From positions 1-50,606 of the forward strand of contig JAITII010000022.1 of the NCBI GenBank assembly GCA_031279515.1: a stretch of DNA of 50,606 nucleotides, read 5' to 3'. Below the pieces are notes generated by a model that was not told the DNA's origin, ran no database searches, and saw nothing but the letters and a program-made list of their open reading frames with translations. This DNA is from Deltaproteobacteria bacterium (lineage in GTDB: Bacteria > Desulfobacterota > Desulfarculia > Adiutricales > Adiutricaceae). How positions within the stretch are numbered: position 1 is the stretch's first letter; each line of letters starts with the position of its first letter. Shown here piece by piece: positions 17,667 through 25,469 of the stretch. Position numbers and translations under genes: made by a program.

Positions 17667-18176
17667 GGCACTCTTGAGATTAGGAGAAAACCTTTTGATA
17701 AAATGGTCAAACTAGGCGCAAATATCTCCTATCTTAATATTCTTGGACTTTAAGTTAGCTTTGAATGTTAATCACCTTTATGACTACGCAAAAACAAATT
17801 TACTATAATAGGCTAAAGAAATATTTACTTTTAAAAATATAACGAAAATCTTCGCCATCACCATCTTTTAAAAAATAATCATAAGAAAAGCAAAAAATTA
17901 TTCGCGGCAATGATGATTTTTGATGCTAGGCTATAAATTTGGTGATAGATATGCGCAGCTAATTTTTTAAATATGAAAAAGATGATCTTTTTATTTGCTG
18001 CTAGTTTTTTTCAAAAAATTCTTGAAAACAATGGCTTTTTTTAATACTACTTAAACAAAATGAGCTTATAAGCTATAATATTGGCTTAAAGACTCAATTA
18101 GGGCTAAAAGGAAGATGTAATTTTCCATACCCCTCTAAGTAAATCTTAATTAAATCGTATGTATCTTGGCCCTTAG
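17667..18176. other. AT-rich gap between convergent genes
   Basis: About 510 bases between two genes that face each other. The sequence is AT-rich with no ORF and no clear terminator. Confidence 0.5.
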
Positions 18177-19097
18177 TTACGAGCTTCCCAGCATTTCCGT
18201 AATGAGACCTAAGGCCATCTGCGCTGAAGTCTGGGCTACGGGAAAGATCTTTACAGGATTGGAGCCTATGGGTAAAGCGTCACCAGCTAAACCCATCCAG
18301 CCTAATTTTATTTTCTCTAGTTCTTCCATAAAGCCGGCATTATCCTTGGTGGTGACCAGCACAAAAACACCGGTCTTTAAACCTAAAAGGGCAAAGGCGT
18401 CGGAGTTCAAATCTGTAAAGCGGGCAAAGCTTATGACATTGAAACTCCCCACGTTCTGGAAGGACTCAGCTTCCGCCTGGCGGGTCTTTAAGGTAACTAA
18501 AGTCACCTTGAGCCCTATTCTTCCGCCCAAGGCAGCTGTTTCCAAGGCAATATCGTCATCGCCAAAGATATAGAGGCGTCCTAAGCCGGCATTTAACGGC
18601 ATGAGGGACCATTCCTCTACACCATCTGGAAGGCGCGGAGTTGTCCAGGGTCCCTGGGCGGCCAAGATATGGCGCACCACTTTTAGGTCCTTACCATTAT
18701 TGGAGAAGATCATGGTAAGTAACCAGGCTGCCCAGGATTCCTCCTGACCTTCTAAGGCCTCCTTCCAGAAGAGGAGGGATTCTTCGCCGGACTGCTTTTC
18801 TAGTAGGAATCTTTTCTTGTCCGCAGACACCGCCACCAGGGGTTTGCCAGGGAGCATGTCGCCTATAAGCTTTTTGGCCCCTTTGAAGACCCCAGTACCG
18901 TGAAAATCACCGGCCATTACCTTACCGGACTGATCTAAAATAGCCGCCCGGGTCTCAGTGCCATTTAATGTCTGGGCAAGAACTGGTTGCTTGCCAAGAT
19001 CGAGCTCGCTTACGAGATGTGGTAACCAAGATTTCATAGGTGCCTCTGTGGCTAAAAATCTATCCATGGGGAAAAGAGGAAGGCCTTCATTTGCCAA
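18177..19097 (-). CDS. XdhC/CoxF-like protein with degenerate Rossmann motif
   Basis: This gene encodes 306 residues from a TTG start; an ATG at 19067 (MDRFL) is the alternative. The C-terminal half resembles the XdhC_C Rossmann domain of the molybdenum-hydroxylase maturation factors XdhC/CoxF: GLGRLYIFGDDDIALETAALGGRIGL then KVTLVTL, and near the end GDALPIGSNPVKIFPVAQTSAQMALGLI, which parallels the family's GLxIGAxTPxEIAxSI ending. The glycine-rich loop GAGHVG is replaced by GDDDIA and the acidic residue after strand 2 is missing, so nucleotide binding is doubtful. No xanthine dehydrogenase or CO dehydrogenase gene is nearby. It starts 27 bases beyond the prfB stop and may be co-transcribed with it. 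The family assignment is tentative. Confidence 0.55.
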   Translation of the reverse strand: MANEGLPLFPMDRFLATEAPMKSWLPHLVSELDLGKQPVLAQTLNGTETRAAILDQSGKVMAGDFHGTGVFKGAKKLIGDMLPGKPLVAVSADKKRFLLEKQSGEESLLFWKEALEGQEESWAAWLLTMIFSNNGKDLKVVRHILAAQGPWTTPRLPDGVEEWSLMPLNAGLGRLYIFGDDDIALETAALGGRIGLKVTLVTLKTRQAEAESFQNVGSFNVISFARFTDLNSDAFALLGLKTGVFVLVTTKDNAGFMEELEKIKLGWMGLAGDALPIGSNPVKIFPVAQTSAQMALGLITEMLGSS

Positions 19098-19124
19098 AAT
19101 TTTACTATGGTACTTAAGGTATAA

Positions 19125-20229
19125 TTAATCTTCCGCCCTCCAGAGCAGTGTGGCCTTGATAAAGGCGTCCAAGTCGCCGTCTAAGACAGCATCCACATTG
19201 CCGCTCTCGTAGCCTGTGCGGTGATCTTTTATAAGTCTGTAGGGTTGGAGGATATAGGAGCGGATCTGGCTGCCCCAGGCGATGTCCTTTTTGTTGTCGT
19301 GCAACTCTTTGATATCCTTGGCCTTCTTTTCCTCCTCCAGCTGAAAGAGCCTGGCCTTCAAGACCTTCATGGCCATATCCTTGTTACGGTGCTGACTCTT
19401 CTCATCCTGGCAGATGACCACTATCCCTGTGGGGATATGGGTGATACGCACAGCCGAGCTGGTCTTATTTACATGCTGCCCGCCGGAACCACTTGCCCTG
19501 AAGGTATCCACTCGAATATCCTTGTCGTTTATCTCAATTACTATGTCATCGTCCACTTCAGGGGTAACAAAGACCGAAGCAAAGGAGGTGTGGCGCTTGG
19601 ATTGGGAATCAAAGGGAGAGATGCGCACTAGGCGATGGATCCCAGCTTCCGCAGACAGGAGGCCGTAGGCATAGGGACCGCTTACTTCAAAGGTTACGCT
19701 TTTAATACCAGCTTCCTCGCCGTCTAGCTTATCAATAATTTTTAAAGAGAACTTGTTGCGATCGGCATAGCGCATGTACATACGCAGGAGCATGCTTGTC
19801 CAGTCCTGAGATTCGGTACCCCCTGCCCCGGCATGGATGTCTATAATGGCATTGTTGTAATCCATGGGACCCGAAAGTATCCTGCGGGTCTCGTACTGCT
19901 CCAGGTCTCTGGAATAGTTCTCCAGGCGCAGACGGATATCTTCGGACTGGGTCTCGTCGTTTTCTTCTAAAGCCAAATCCAATAAAAGATTTAGATCCTC
20001 AGCTTGGGATTCCAGGCGCCTCCAAATACTTAGCTTTTCCTCAAGGCGGGTGCGCTCTTGGCCTATGGCCTGAGCATTTTGAGGATCGTCCCAAAAGCCA
20101 GGCTGTTCCATAGACGAATTTAACGCGGAAAGTCTTAAATCCATCCCATTCAGGTCAAAGATACCCCCTTAGGTGGTCTAGGCGTTCGTTAAGTTCTTTA
20201 ACCGGTAGTTTTAGATCTATCAAAAGCAT
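19125..20229 (-). CDS. prfB: Peptide chain release factor 2 (programmed +1 frameshift)
   Basis: RF2 releases finished proteins at UGA and UAA codons. The gene is in two frames. The first opens at ATG 20229 (MLLIDLKLPVKELNERLDHL) and ends at an in-frame TGA (20157-20155). The second runs from GAC at 20156 to 19125. The junction is the classical recoding site: a Shine-Dalgarno-like AGGGGG, then TAT CTT TGA C. Slow termination at UGA, when RF2 is scarce, allows a +1 shift, so the protein regulates itself. The full product is about 367 residues. The SPF tripeptide for UGA reading is in RISPFDSQ, and the catalytic GGQ is in RASGSGGQHVNK. An ORF counted from ATG 20144 alone would miss the N-terminus. 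AAAGG precedes the true start. Confidence 0.96.
20152..20169 (-). promoter_or_regulatory. RF2 +1 frameshift signal
   Basis: On the minus strand this reads AGGGGGTATCTTTGACCT. The purine-rich stimulator is followed three bases later by the slippery CTT and the UGA stop with C after it, matching the conserved prfB recoding site exactly. Confidence 0.95.
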
Positions 20230-20346
20230 AATGTAACCTTTTATCTGGAAACTCTACCCACCAAAGTAAAGGGGGCAGGAAAAACATGGAGTGAAAATAG
20301 CGGAATGTACTATAACCTAATTTTCTCAAAAACTAAAGGTATTAGC

Positions 20347-21417
20347 TTAAGGGAGCTGAGAATTCCAGGCATTTTCAGCAGCATTGAAGGCGTCTCTGGT
20401 ACTCTGCCTTAGATCGCCATTTGTACTATTGCGGGGAACGGAGGGGCCTGGTTCGGCTCCTTCCGGTGTTATACCGGGGACATTGGCTGAGCCCTGGGGA
20501 AGGGCTATGGGAGCGGACCCCATGTTCTCTTCTATCCAGGTTTCATCCACCGGGGTTACCACCCACTCGCCTTCTCCATCAGCTACCCCCTGGTTCCGGT
20601 ACATTATATAGTAAGTGCCGTTTTCCACCATCATAGTAGTGACGTTGCGGTCCACATAGTCCCTAAAAATGAGCATGGCCTGGGCGTCTAGTTGGGCATT
20701 ACTCCAATTGGGATGGGAGGAAATGCTAATTGCCAGGGCATCATCCACATAGACAAAGAGCGCCTGAAGATTGGCATCTAAATTCATTTGCCTGGTATTC
20801 CGCCATCTATTGTATTCGCCCCAAAGCCCAAAGCAAAAGCGGGCGCTCACCTGAGGCCAATAGATATTGTCATTTCTATTGTAGTATTTGTAACCGCCAT
20901 AGTAGCCAGGACGGTTGTGCCTATGGGTATCTATGATAGGCGGTTGATTGATGCCAGGGTTAGTGGTGGACATACCATCGCGATCCAAGGGGTTTCCCCA
21001 GATGTCCACAGGGCGACCTTGCTCGTCTACCACTACTCCCTGGGAATTTACTGAATATTGCTTGTCCCTATTGGAATTATGCCGTCTATTATTTCCAAGC
21101 CTGGGGCCATTATTGGACTTGTCGTCGTCACCTTTGCCCTTGCCCCGGCCATCATTTCTATCCCTATTGCCAGAGGGCCGTCTATTATCTCTATCCCTAT
21201 TGCCATTGCGATTATTGTTGTTAGAACCCATGCGGGCCCCACTATGTTCCTCCGAGTCGTTATCATCCCTTACATTAATATATTGCGGACTATCCGTAAC
21301 TTCGGCACCAGAGATACTGGTCTCTAGGGTATTAGGGGAACTAAGCGCCTGGGCGTAAAGCGGCATAGCGAGGAAAAAAGCTAAGGCTATGGCCAGGGTC
21401 TTAAGATATCTACTCAT
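20347..21417 (-). CDS. Secreted Asn/Arg/Asp-rich protein, unknown function
   Basis: This gene encodes 356 residues. A clear signal peptide (residues 1-25, MPLYAQA then LSS) implies export. Residues about 50-120 are low complexity, made of Asn, Arg, Asp and Gly (NNNNRNGNRDRDNRR type), likely disordered and highly charged. A middle part (about 140-180) is Tyr/Gly/Asn-rich. A more ordered C-terminal domain (about 185-300) includes ARFCFGLWGEYNRW and VENGTYYIMYRNQGVADGEGEW. I do not recognise the family. AAGGAGG stands 7 bases before the ATG, among the strongest ribosome binding sites in the window, suggesting good expression. It lies directly upstream of prfB but with a 117-base gap, so shared transcription is possible. 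Confidence 0.8.
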   Translation of the reverse strand: MSRYLKTLAIALAFFLAMPLYAQALSSPNTLETSISGAEVTDSPQYINVRDDNDSEEHSGARMGSNNNNRNGNRDRDNRRPSGNRDRNDGRGKGKGDDDKSNNGPRLGNNRRHNSNRDKQYSVNSQGVVVDEQGRPVDIWGNPLDRDGMSTTNPGINQPPIIDTHRHNRPGYYGGYKYYNRNDNIYWPQVSARFCFGLWGEYNRWRNTRQMNLDANLQALFVYVDDALAISISSHPNWSNAQLDAQAMLIFRDYVDRNVTTMMVENGTYYIMYRNQGVADGEGEWVVTPVDETWIEENMGSAPIALPQGSANVPGITPEGAEPGPSVPRNSTNGDLRQSTRDAFNAAENAWNSQLP

Positions 21418-21430
21418 GGATGCCTCCTTA

Positions 21431-22000
21431 AACCGGTAGAGAAAAGACAGGTTATCCTCCTAAAATAGTAGCAAGAACTGGGCCCAATTAAAAGCTATCT
21501 TGATACGGGGACAAACACTCCAGCTTGGCTAACAAGGTCCTAGCAAAAAGCTGCCATAGTTTGGAAAATTAGAAAAAAAGCTGGGAATTAGTAAGAAAAA
21601 ATTAGTAATATATTCTTATAATTTTAATGTAATACGTAGTTAAAAGATAAATAAAAGATAAACTAAAGATAAAATCAAATTATTAAAAATTTAAAAAATA
21701 AAAAAAGATTTATAGTAATATTAAAATACAATATAATAAATAAATATACAACTTTAATCAGTAATAAACCTATAAATAAACTATATTTCTTCACAGATTT
21801 CTAGCTGAGAAAAGGAGCTGAAGGCTTTTTTCCTCAAAAAAACTAAATTATGGAATGATTTTAGGCACATATTGTGGTTGAGATTATCTTCTCCATGATA
21901 TATCATGATACTTCAGTCAATATGCCTAGATAGGCATAGCTTGACTGGGCAAAATCTGGAAGGCCCAAAAATCCCAGTAAGGGGAAAATAAGCTAAGTAG
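21431..22000. other. AT-rich gap, divergent intergenic region
   Basis: The region between the minus-strand secreted protein and lpxC. Positions 21570-21790 are almost pure A/T. Hairpins begin at about 21894 and are listed separately. Confidence 0.5.
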
Positions 22001-22126
22001 ACAGGAATTCCTGTGGCAGGGAATCCCCACAGCCGTTGCCTATTTCCCACGACCGGATAAAATCCAAGGGGAAATATAACAAAATTTTAACCTATCTTAT
22101 CATATAGGTGCTTTGTTATATGATAA
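21894..22126 (+). ncRNA. Hairpin-rich segment before lpxC, possible RNA
   Basis: Several inverted repeats are packed into 230 bases. ATGATATATCAT is at 21894-21905. A hairpin at 21914-21947 has a 15-base arm CAGTCAATATGCCTA that pairs with TAGGCATA and TTGACTG across a 2-base bulge. CTGGG/CCCAG arms enclose GGGC/GCCC (about 21945-21978). The 14-bp palindrome ACAGGAATTCCTGT is at 22001-22014 and overlaps a CTGTGG/CCACAG stem (22011-22032). TTATCATATA/TATATGATAA with a 10-nt loop is at 22097-22126. G+C content is locally raised. I could not match it to a known riboswitch. It could be a small RNA, an lpxC leader or a mobile repeat. The strand is unknown; plus is assumed because lpxC follows. Confidence 0.4.
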
Positions 22127-22216
22127 TTAGCCTATTTCATCATTGGCCTAATTTTTGCTCTTTGGATGGTACATGAGGCCTCACAAAGGTCTTCTATTTT
22201 GCTTCAGAGGTAACAA

Positions 22217-23134
22217 ATGTTTCGTTTCCAAAAAACCTTAAGTCAAAGGTTACAGATAAGTGGTATAGGACTCCACAGTGGCAAGCTCATGGAACTGGTC
22301 TTGATCCCCCTTCCCGAGGACTCGGGCATCTGGTTTCAGCGGGTAGACAACCCTGGAGCCCGCCCCATCTGCGCCTCCACTGAAAACGTCTCAGATACCA
22401 GCCTAGCTACATCCATTGGGGCGGGAGACGAGAAAGTAGGGACCCTAGAGCACCTGCTTGCTGCTTTAGGCGGCCTAGGCATCAGCAACCTTAAGGTGGA
22501 AGTAAATGGGCCTGAGGTCCCCATCCTAGATGGCAGCGCGGCCCCCTGGGCCACCATGTTACAGAAGGCAGGGGTCAAGACCTTGAATGCCCCCCGTCCC
22601 TTCTACCTCGTGAAAAAGGCCTTTGCCCTGGAAGATGCCACTGGGGAGAAGTTCATATCGGTGTCTCCGGCCTCGAGCTTCTCTTTGGAGTGCTCGATAG
22701 AGTTCCCTGGCTACGTGAAAAACCAGTCAAAGTACTTTTCCTTTTCCAAGTCCGCCTTTGTCAGAGACATATGTCCTGCCCGCACCTTCTGCCTAGAAAA
22801 GGATGTGGAGATGATGCGCCAGAACAATCTTGCCCTGGGTGGCAGCTTGGATAATGCCGTGGTAATAGGCACTAATGGAGAGATCCTAAACCCGGAGGGT
22901 TTGAGATTCCCTGATGAGTGCGTCCGCCACAAGATCTTGGACTTCTTAGGTGATCTTACCTTAGCCCAGTATCCTATCATAGGACACTTTTCGGCCTACA
23001 AGACTGGGCACGCATTAAACCAGGAATTTCTCAAAAATATCTTGAAAAAGCCGGGAATTTTAGAAAAAGTAATGCCTGAATTGGAGTTTACGGGTTTCGA
23101 ACTCCCAATAACAGGGGTTGCCCTAGCCTCATAA
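22217..23134 (+). CDS. lpxC: UDP-3-O-acyl-GlcNAc deacetylase
   Basis: This gene encodes 305 residues, matching the E. coli length. LpxC is the zinc-dependent, committed step of lipid A synthesis, removing acetate from UDP-3-O-acyl-GlcNAc in the cytoplasm. The zinc ligands are His79 (in TLEHLLAALGGLG), His238 and Asp242 (RHKILDFLGD), with the general acid His265 in KTGHALN. These numbers coincide with the E. coli protein. The catalytic base Glu78 is present. GAGG precedes the ATG. The gene is alone on its transcript, between a structured leader and a terminator. It confirms an LPS-bearing outer membrane, consistent with lptABC and degP in the window. Confidence 0.97.
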   Translation: MFRFQKTLSQRLQISGIGLHSGKLMELVLIPLPEDSGIWFQRVDNPGARPICASTENVSDTSLATSIGAGDEKVGTLEHLLAALGGLGISNLKVEVNGPEVPILDGSAAPWATMLQKAGVKTLNAPRPFYLVKKAFALEDATGEKFISVSPASSFSLECSIEFPGYVKNQSKYFSFSKSAFVRDICPARTFCLEKDVEMMRQNNLALGGSLDNAVVIGTNGEILNPEGLRFPDECVRHKILDFLGDLTLAQYPIIGHFSAYKTGHALNQEFLKNILKKPGILEKVMPELEFTGFELPITGVALAS

Positions 23135-23205
23135 TTTAAGTTGTTTCTTGACCAAGCCTAGATAGAAGAAACCCAAAAAACCTTTTTAGCCTTAAGCCTA
23201 AGTAG

Positions 23206-23247
23206 GGGCTGGTGGGGAAAATTTCCCCCCAGCCCTTTTCTATTTTT
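23206..23247 (+). terminator. Intrinsic terminator of lpxC
   Basis: GGGCTGG-T-GGGGAAA pairs with TTTCCCC-CCAGCCC (14 bp with one bulged T), followed by TTTTCTATTTTT. It lies about 70 bases after the lpxC stop. Confidence 0.9.
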
Positions 23248-23424
23248 AAGGGCTGGGTTAAGCTTTTAGTTATCAAATCCCTAGAGCTTTATTTTTAGGC
23301 AATGGTACCAAGAGGGAAAAATCATCTTTGTACTAAATATTGTGCCAAGCCTACCCCGCGTTAAATCATTAACGCTTTTTAGCTTCCTCTAAGATAAAAG
23401 GGCAAAGGGCCAAGATTTTGCTAC
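23248..23424. other. Short spacer with recurrent word ATATTGTGCCA
   Basis: Between the lpxC terminator and the convergent minus-strand gene. It contains ATATTGTGCCA at 23337-23347, also found at 4544 and 50574. Confidence 0.5.
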
Positions 23425-24192
23425 TTAATCGACACCCCTCTGGGCCCTCATCTCATTGTAGGTGGCAAAAAACTTAGAGACGTGCCCAGTTGCACTGATT
23501 AGAAGCCTTTCTATGTCATCTAAGTCCTTGGTATTTATCACTGTGTCCAAAGACAGGCTAAAGGCCAAGAGGTCGTCTAAAGAGGTAAAGCTGGGGCCTA
23601 TAAGACCAATGAACATCTTATGGCGGGTGCGCACCTCTAAATTGTTTATAGCCTTCAAAAGCTGGTTGGATTTAATGTTGGCGCCATAGTAGTCCTCTTG
23701 CAGGAGGACCACCTGAAAGGTCCCGAATTTCAACTGCTTTACAGCATCTCTGACATTTATCGCCAAATAGACCCTGTAGCCCATGTTCATGAGCTTTTCC
23801 TCTAAAAGATTCTGGATCTCCTCGTTGTCGTAGACCACAAGGGCGCTTTTTATGCCTTCGGCCGCATCGTCTAAGTCCAAAAAGCCCTGGACATCAGAGA
23901 TATTGTAACTGGGCCCTTGAGGAGCTGCTGGTGGTGGCACATGTGGTGGCGGCTGGTAAGGCAATTGGCTATCGCCAGGTCTCATCTGACCCCCGCCCAT
24001 GGTAGGAGCTTGAAGAGGTTGATCGGGGCCAGGTACAGAGCTAGGCTCTGGATTTAAGGGCTGGTCCTCCAGGGTCACGGTATTTTTCTGGTGGCAAGAT
24101 GGGCAAGAAAAGGTAAAGGGCTTACCAATAGGCAGCTTCGCGTTGGGGGGTATATTTAGCTTTTTATGACAAAAGGCGCATTCAATAATCAT
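23425..24192 (-). CDS. Zinc-ribbon protein with receiver-like domain
   Basis: This gene encodes 255 residues. The N-terminus is a zinc ribbon with two CxxC knuckles (CAFCHKKL and CPSCHQK, residues 5-37). A Pro/Gln/Gly-rich linker (about 45-105) follows. The C-terminal half (about 117-235) has a response-regulator-like alternation beginning ALVVYDNEEIQNLLEEKLMNMGYRVYLA. The site that would hold the phosphorylated Asp reads VVLLQEDYYG, with Gln in its place, though a Lys is kept in VINTKDL. It therefore appears to be a pseudo-receiver that does not take phosphate. It starts 13 bases after the second PilT-type ATPase, so it probably acts with those ATPases, perhaps in controlling pilus retraction. 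That role is inferred from context only. Confidence 0.7.
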   Translation of the reverse strand: MIIECAFCHKKLNIPPNAKLPIGKPFTFSCPSCHQKNTVTLEDQPLNPEPSSVPGPDQPLQAPTMGGGQMRPGDSQLPYQPPPHVPPPAAPQGPSYNISDVQGFLDLDDAAEGIKSALVVYDNEEIQNLLEEKLMNMGYRVYLAINVRDAVKQLKFGTFQVVLLQEDYYGANIKSNQLLKAINNLEVRTRHKMFIGLIGPSFTSLDDLLAFSLSLDTVINTKDLDDIERLLISATGHVSKFFATYNEMRAQRGVD

Positions 24193-24205
24193 TTTTAGCT
24201 TATCC

Positions 24206-25468
24206 TCAATTGGAAGACTGTAGTTTGACGCCGGTGCTCCTAGGTTGCTGCATAGATTGCAATTGTTGGACAGGCTGCTGCAATTCAGTTTCAGGAGGAT
24301 TTAGGGCCTGGGTCTCTTCGGATTCCAGCATGAGATTTCGGACCGCATAGATGGATTCACCGGTTTCAGCCTTGATGGTGTCTATACCACGGGACATGAT
24401 TGATTTTTTTGAGCTATAGGTAAGGGCTACTTCCTCGTCTATGAGCTTATTGCGGTAGAGCTCCAGGATATGCTGGTCAAAGGTTTGCCACCCCATTGAG
24501 GTGAGGCCCCAGATACTATTGTAGAAGTTCTTATCCTGCTCCTCACCATTGGTGATGATGTCTTTAATAAGGAGGCTAGATCCCATGATCTCTAAGGCGG
24601 CAATTCTGCCGCCCCCTATCTTGGGTAATAGCCTCTGGCTCACTACCCAACGCAGGGAATCAGCCAGGCGCACCCTAATTAGCTTTTCCTCCTCATGGTC
24701 AAAAAGGCCCACTATGCGGTTTACAGTGGTACCGGCATCCACGGTGTGCAATGTGGAAAAGACCAAGTGGCCTGTTTCCGCTGCTGAGAGCGCCATTTCC
24801 ACAGTTTCTCTGTCGCGCATCTCGCCCACCAGAATGACCTTGGGGGCCTGGCGCAGGGCGGAACGCAGACCCTCTGAAAAGCTACGGAAATCCATGCCCA
24901 ATTCCCTTTGATTAAAGGTGGACATCTTGGGGGGATGGACAAATTCTACAGGGTCCTCCAGGGTCACCACGTGTACCGCCTGATTGCGGTTGATGTCATC
25001 TAAGATAGCCGCTAAAGAGGTAGTCTTGCCGGTTCCTGTGGCACCTGTCACCAATATTATGCCATTTTTTTCCTTGGCCATATTTTGGAAGATCTCAGGC
25101 AAACCCAAGTCTTCTATGGACCTGATGTAGCTTTCCAGCTTCCGCATGACTATGCTGAAGCGGCCTTGCTGGGAAAAGATATTCACCCTGAAGCGGGCCT
25201 TGTTCTCCATGTTGAATGAGAGATCGCAGCTGCCCGTGTCCAAAAGGGTCCCTATGAGATGCTTGTTGCCGCGTAGCAAGCTTAAAGCTAGGGTCTCTGT
25301 CTGATAGGCCGTGAGCTGACGGATCTCAGGTTCAAAATAAACCGGTATGAGCTGTCCACCACTTTCCACTTGGATGGGATGTCCCACGGTCATGTTGATG
25401 TCCGAGACCTCAGGGGCAGAGTTCATAAGTTTGTCTAAAATGAATTCCAAGTGAAAAAGGTGAAGCAT
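24206..25468 (-). CDS. PilT/PilU-family pilus retraction ATPase
   Basis: This gene encodes 420 residues from ATG 25468, one base after the stop of the upstream pilT; the open frame extends further but only inside pilT. It is a secretion hexamer ATPase: Walker A GATGTGKTT, Asp box TLEDPVEFVH, Walker B ILVGEMRD, and a His box in ETGHLVFSTLHT. The C-terminal extension beyond the ATPase core (about 45 residues, Gln/Pro-rich) is longer than in PilT. A tandem second copy behind PilT is the usual arrangement of PilU-type accessory retraction motors, though I cannot tell PilU from a PilT2 paralogue. It acts at the inner-membrane base of type IV pili. No pilin or pilBCMNOPQ gene is in this window. Confidence 0.9.
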   Translation of the reverse strand: MLHLFHLEFILDKLMNSAPEVSDINMTVGHPIQVESGGQLIPVYFEPEIRQLTAYQTETLALSLLRGNKHLIGTLLDTGSCDLSFNMENKARFRVNIFSQQGRFSIVMRKLESYIRSIEDLGLPEIFQNMAKEKNGIILVTGATGTGKTTSLAAILDDINRNQAVHVVTLEDPVEFVHPPKMSTFNQRELGMDFRSFSEGLRSALRQAPKVILVGEMRDRETVEMALSAAETGHLVFSTLHTVDAGTTVNRIVGLFDHEEEKLIRVRLADSLRWVVSQRLLPKIGGGRIAALEIMGSSLLIKDIITNGEEQDKNFYNSIWGLTSMGWQTFDQHILELYRNKLIDEEVALTYSSKKSIMSRGIDTIKAETGESIYAVRNLMLESEETQALNPPETELQQPVQQLQSMQQPRSTGVKLQSSN

Positions 25469-25469
25469 T

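Noticed and set aside
21990-22080. Possible cobalamin or molybdenum-cofactor riboswitch before lpxC
   Set aside because: The conserved core boxes of those classes are not present in either orientation.
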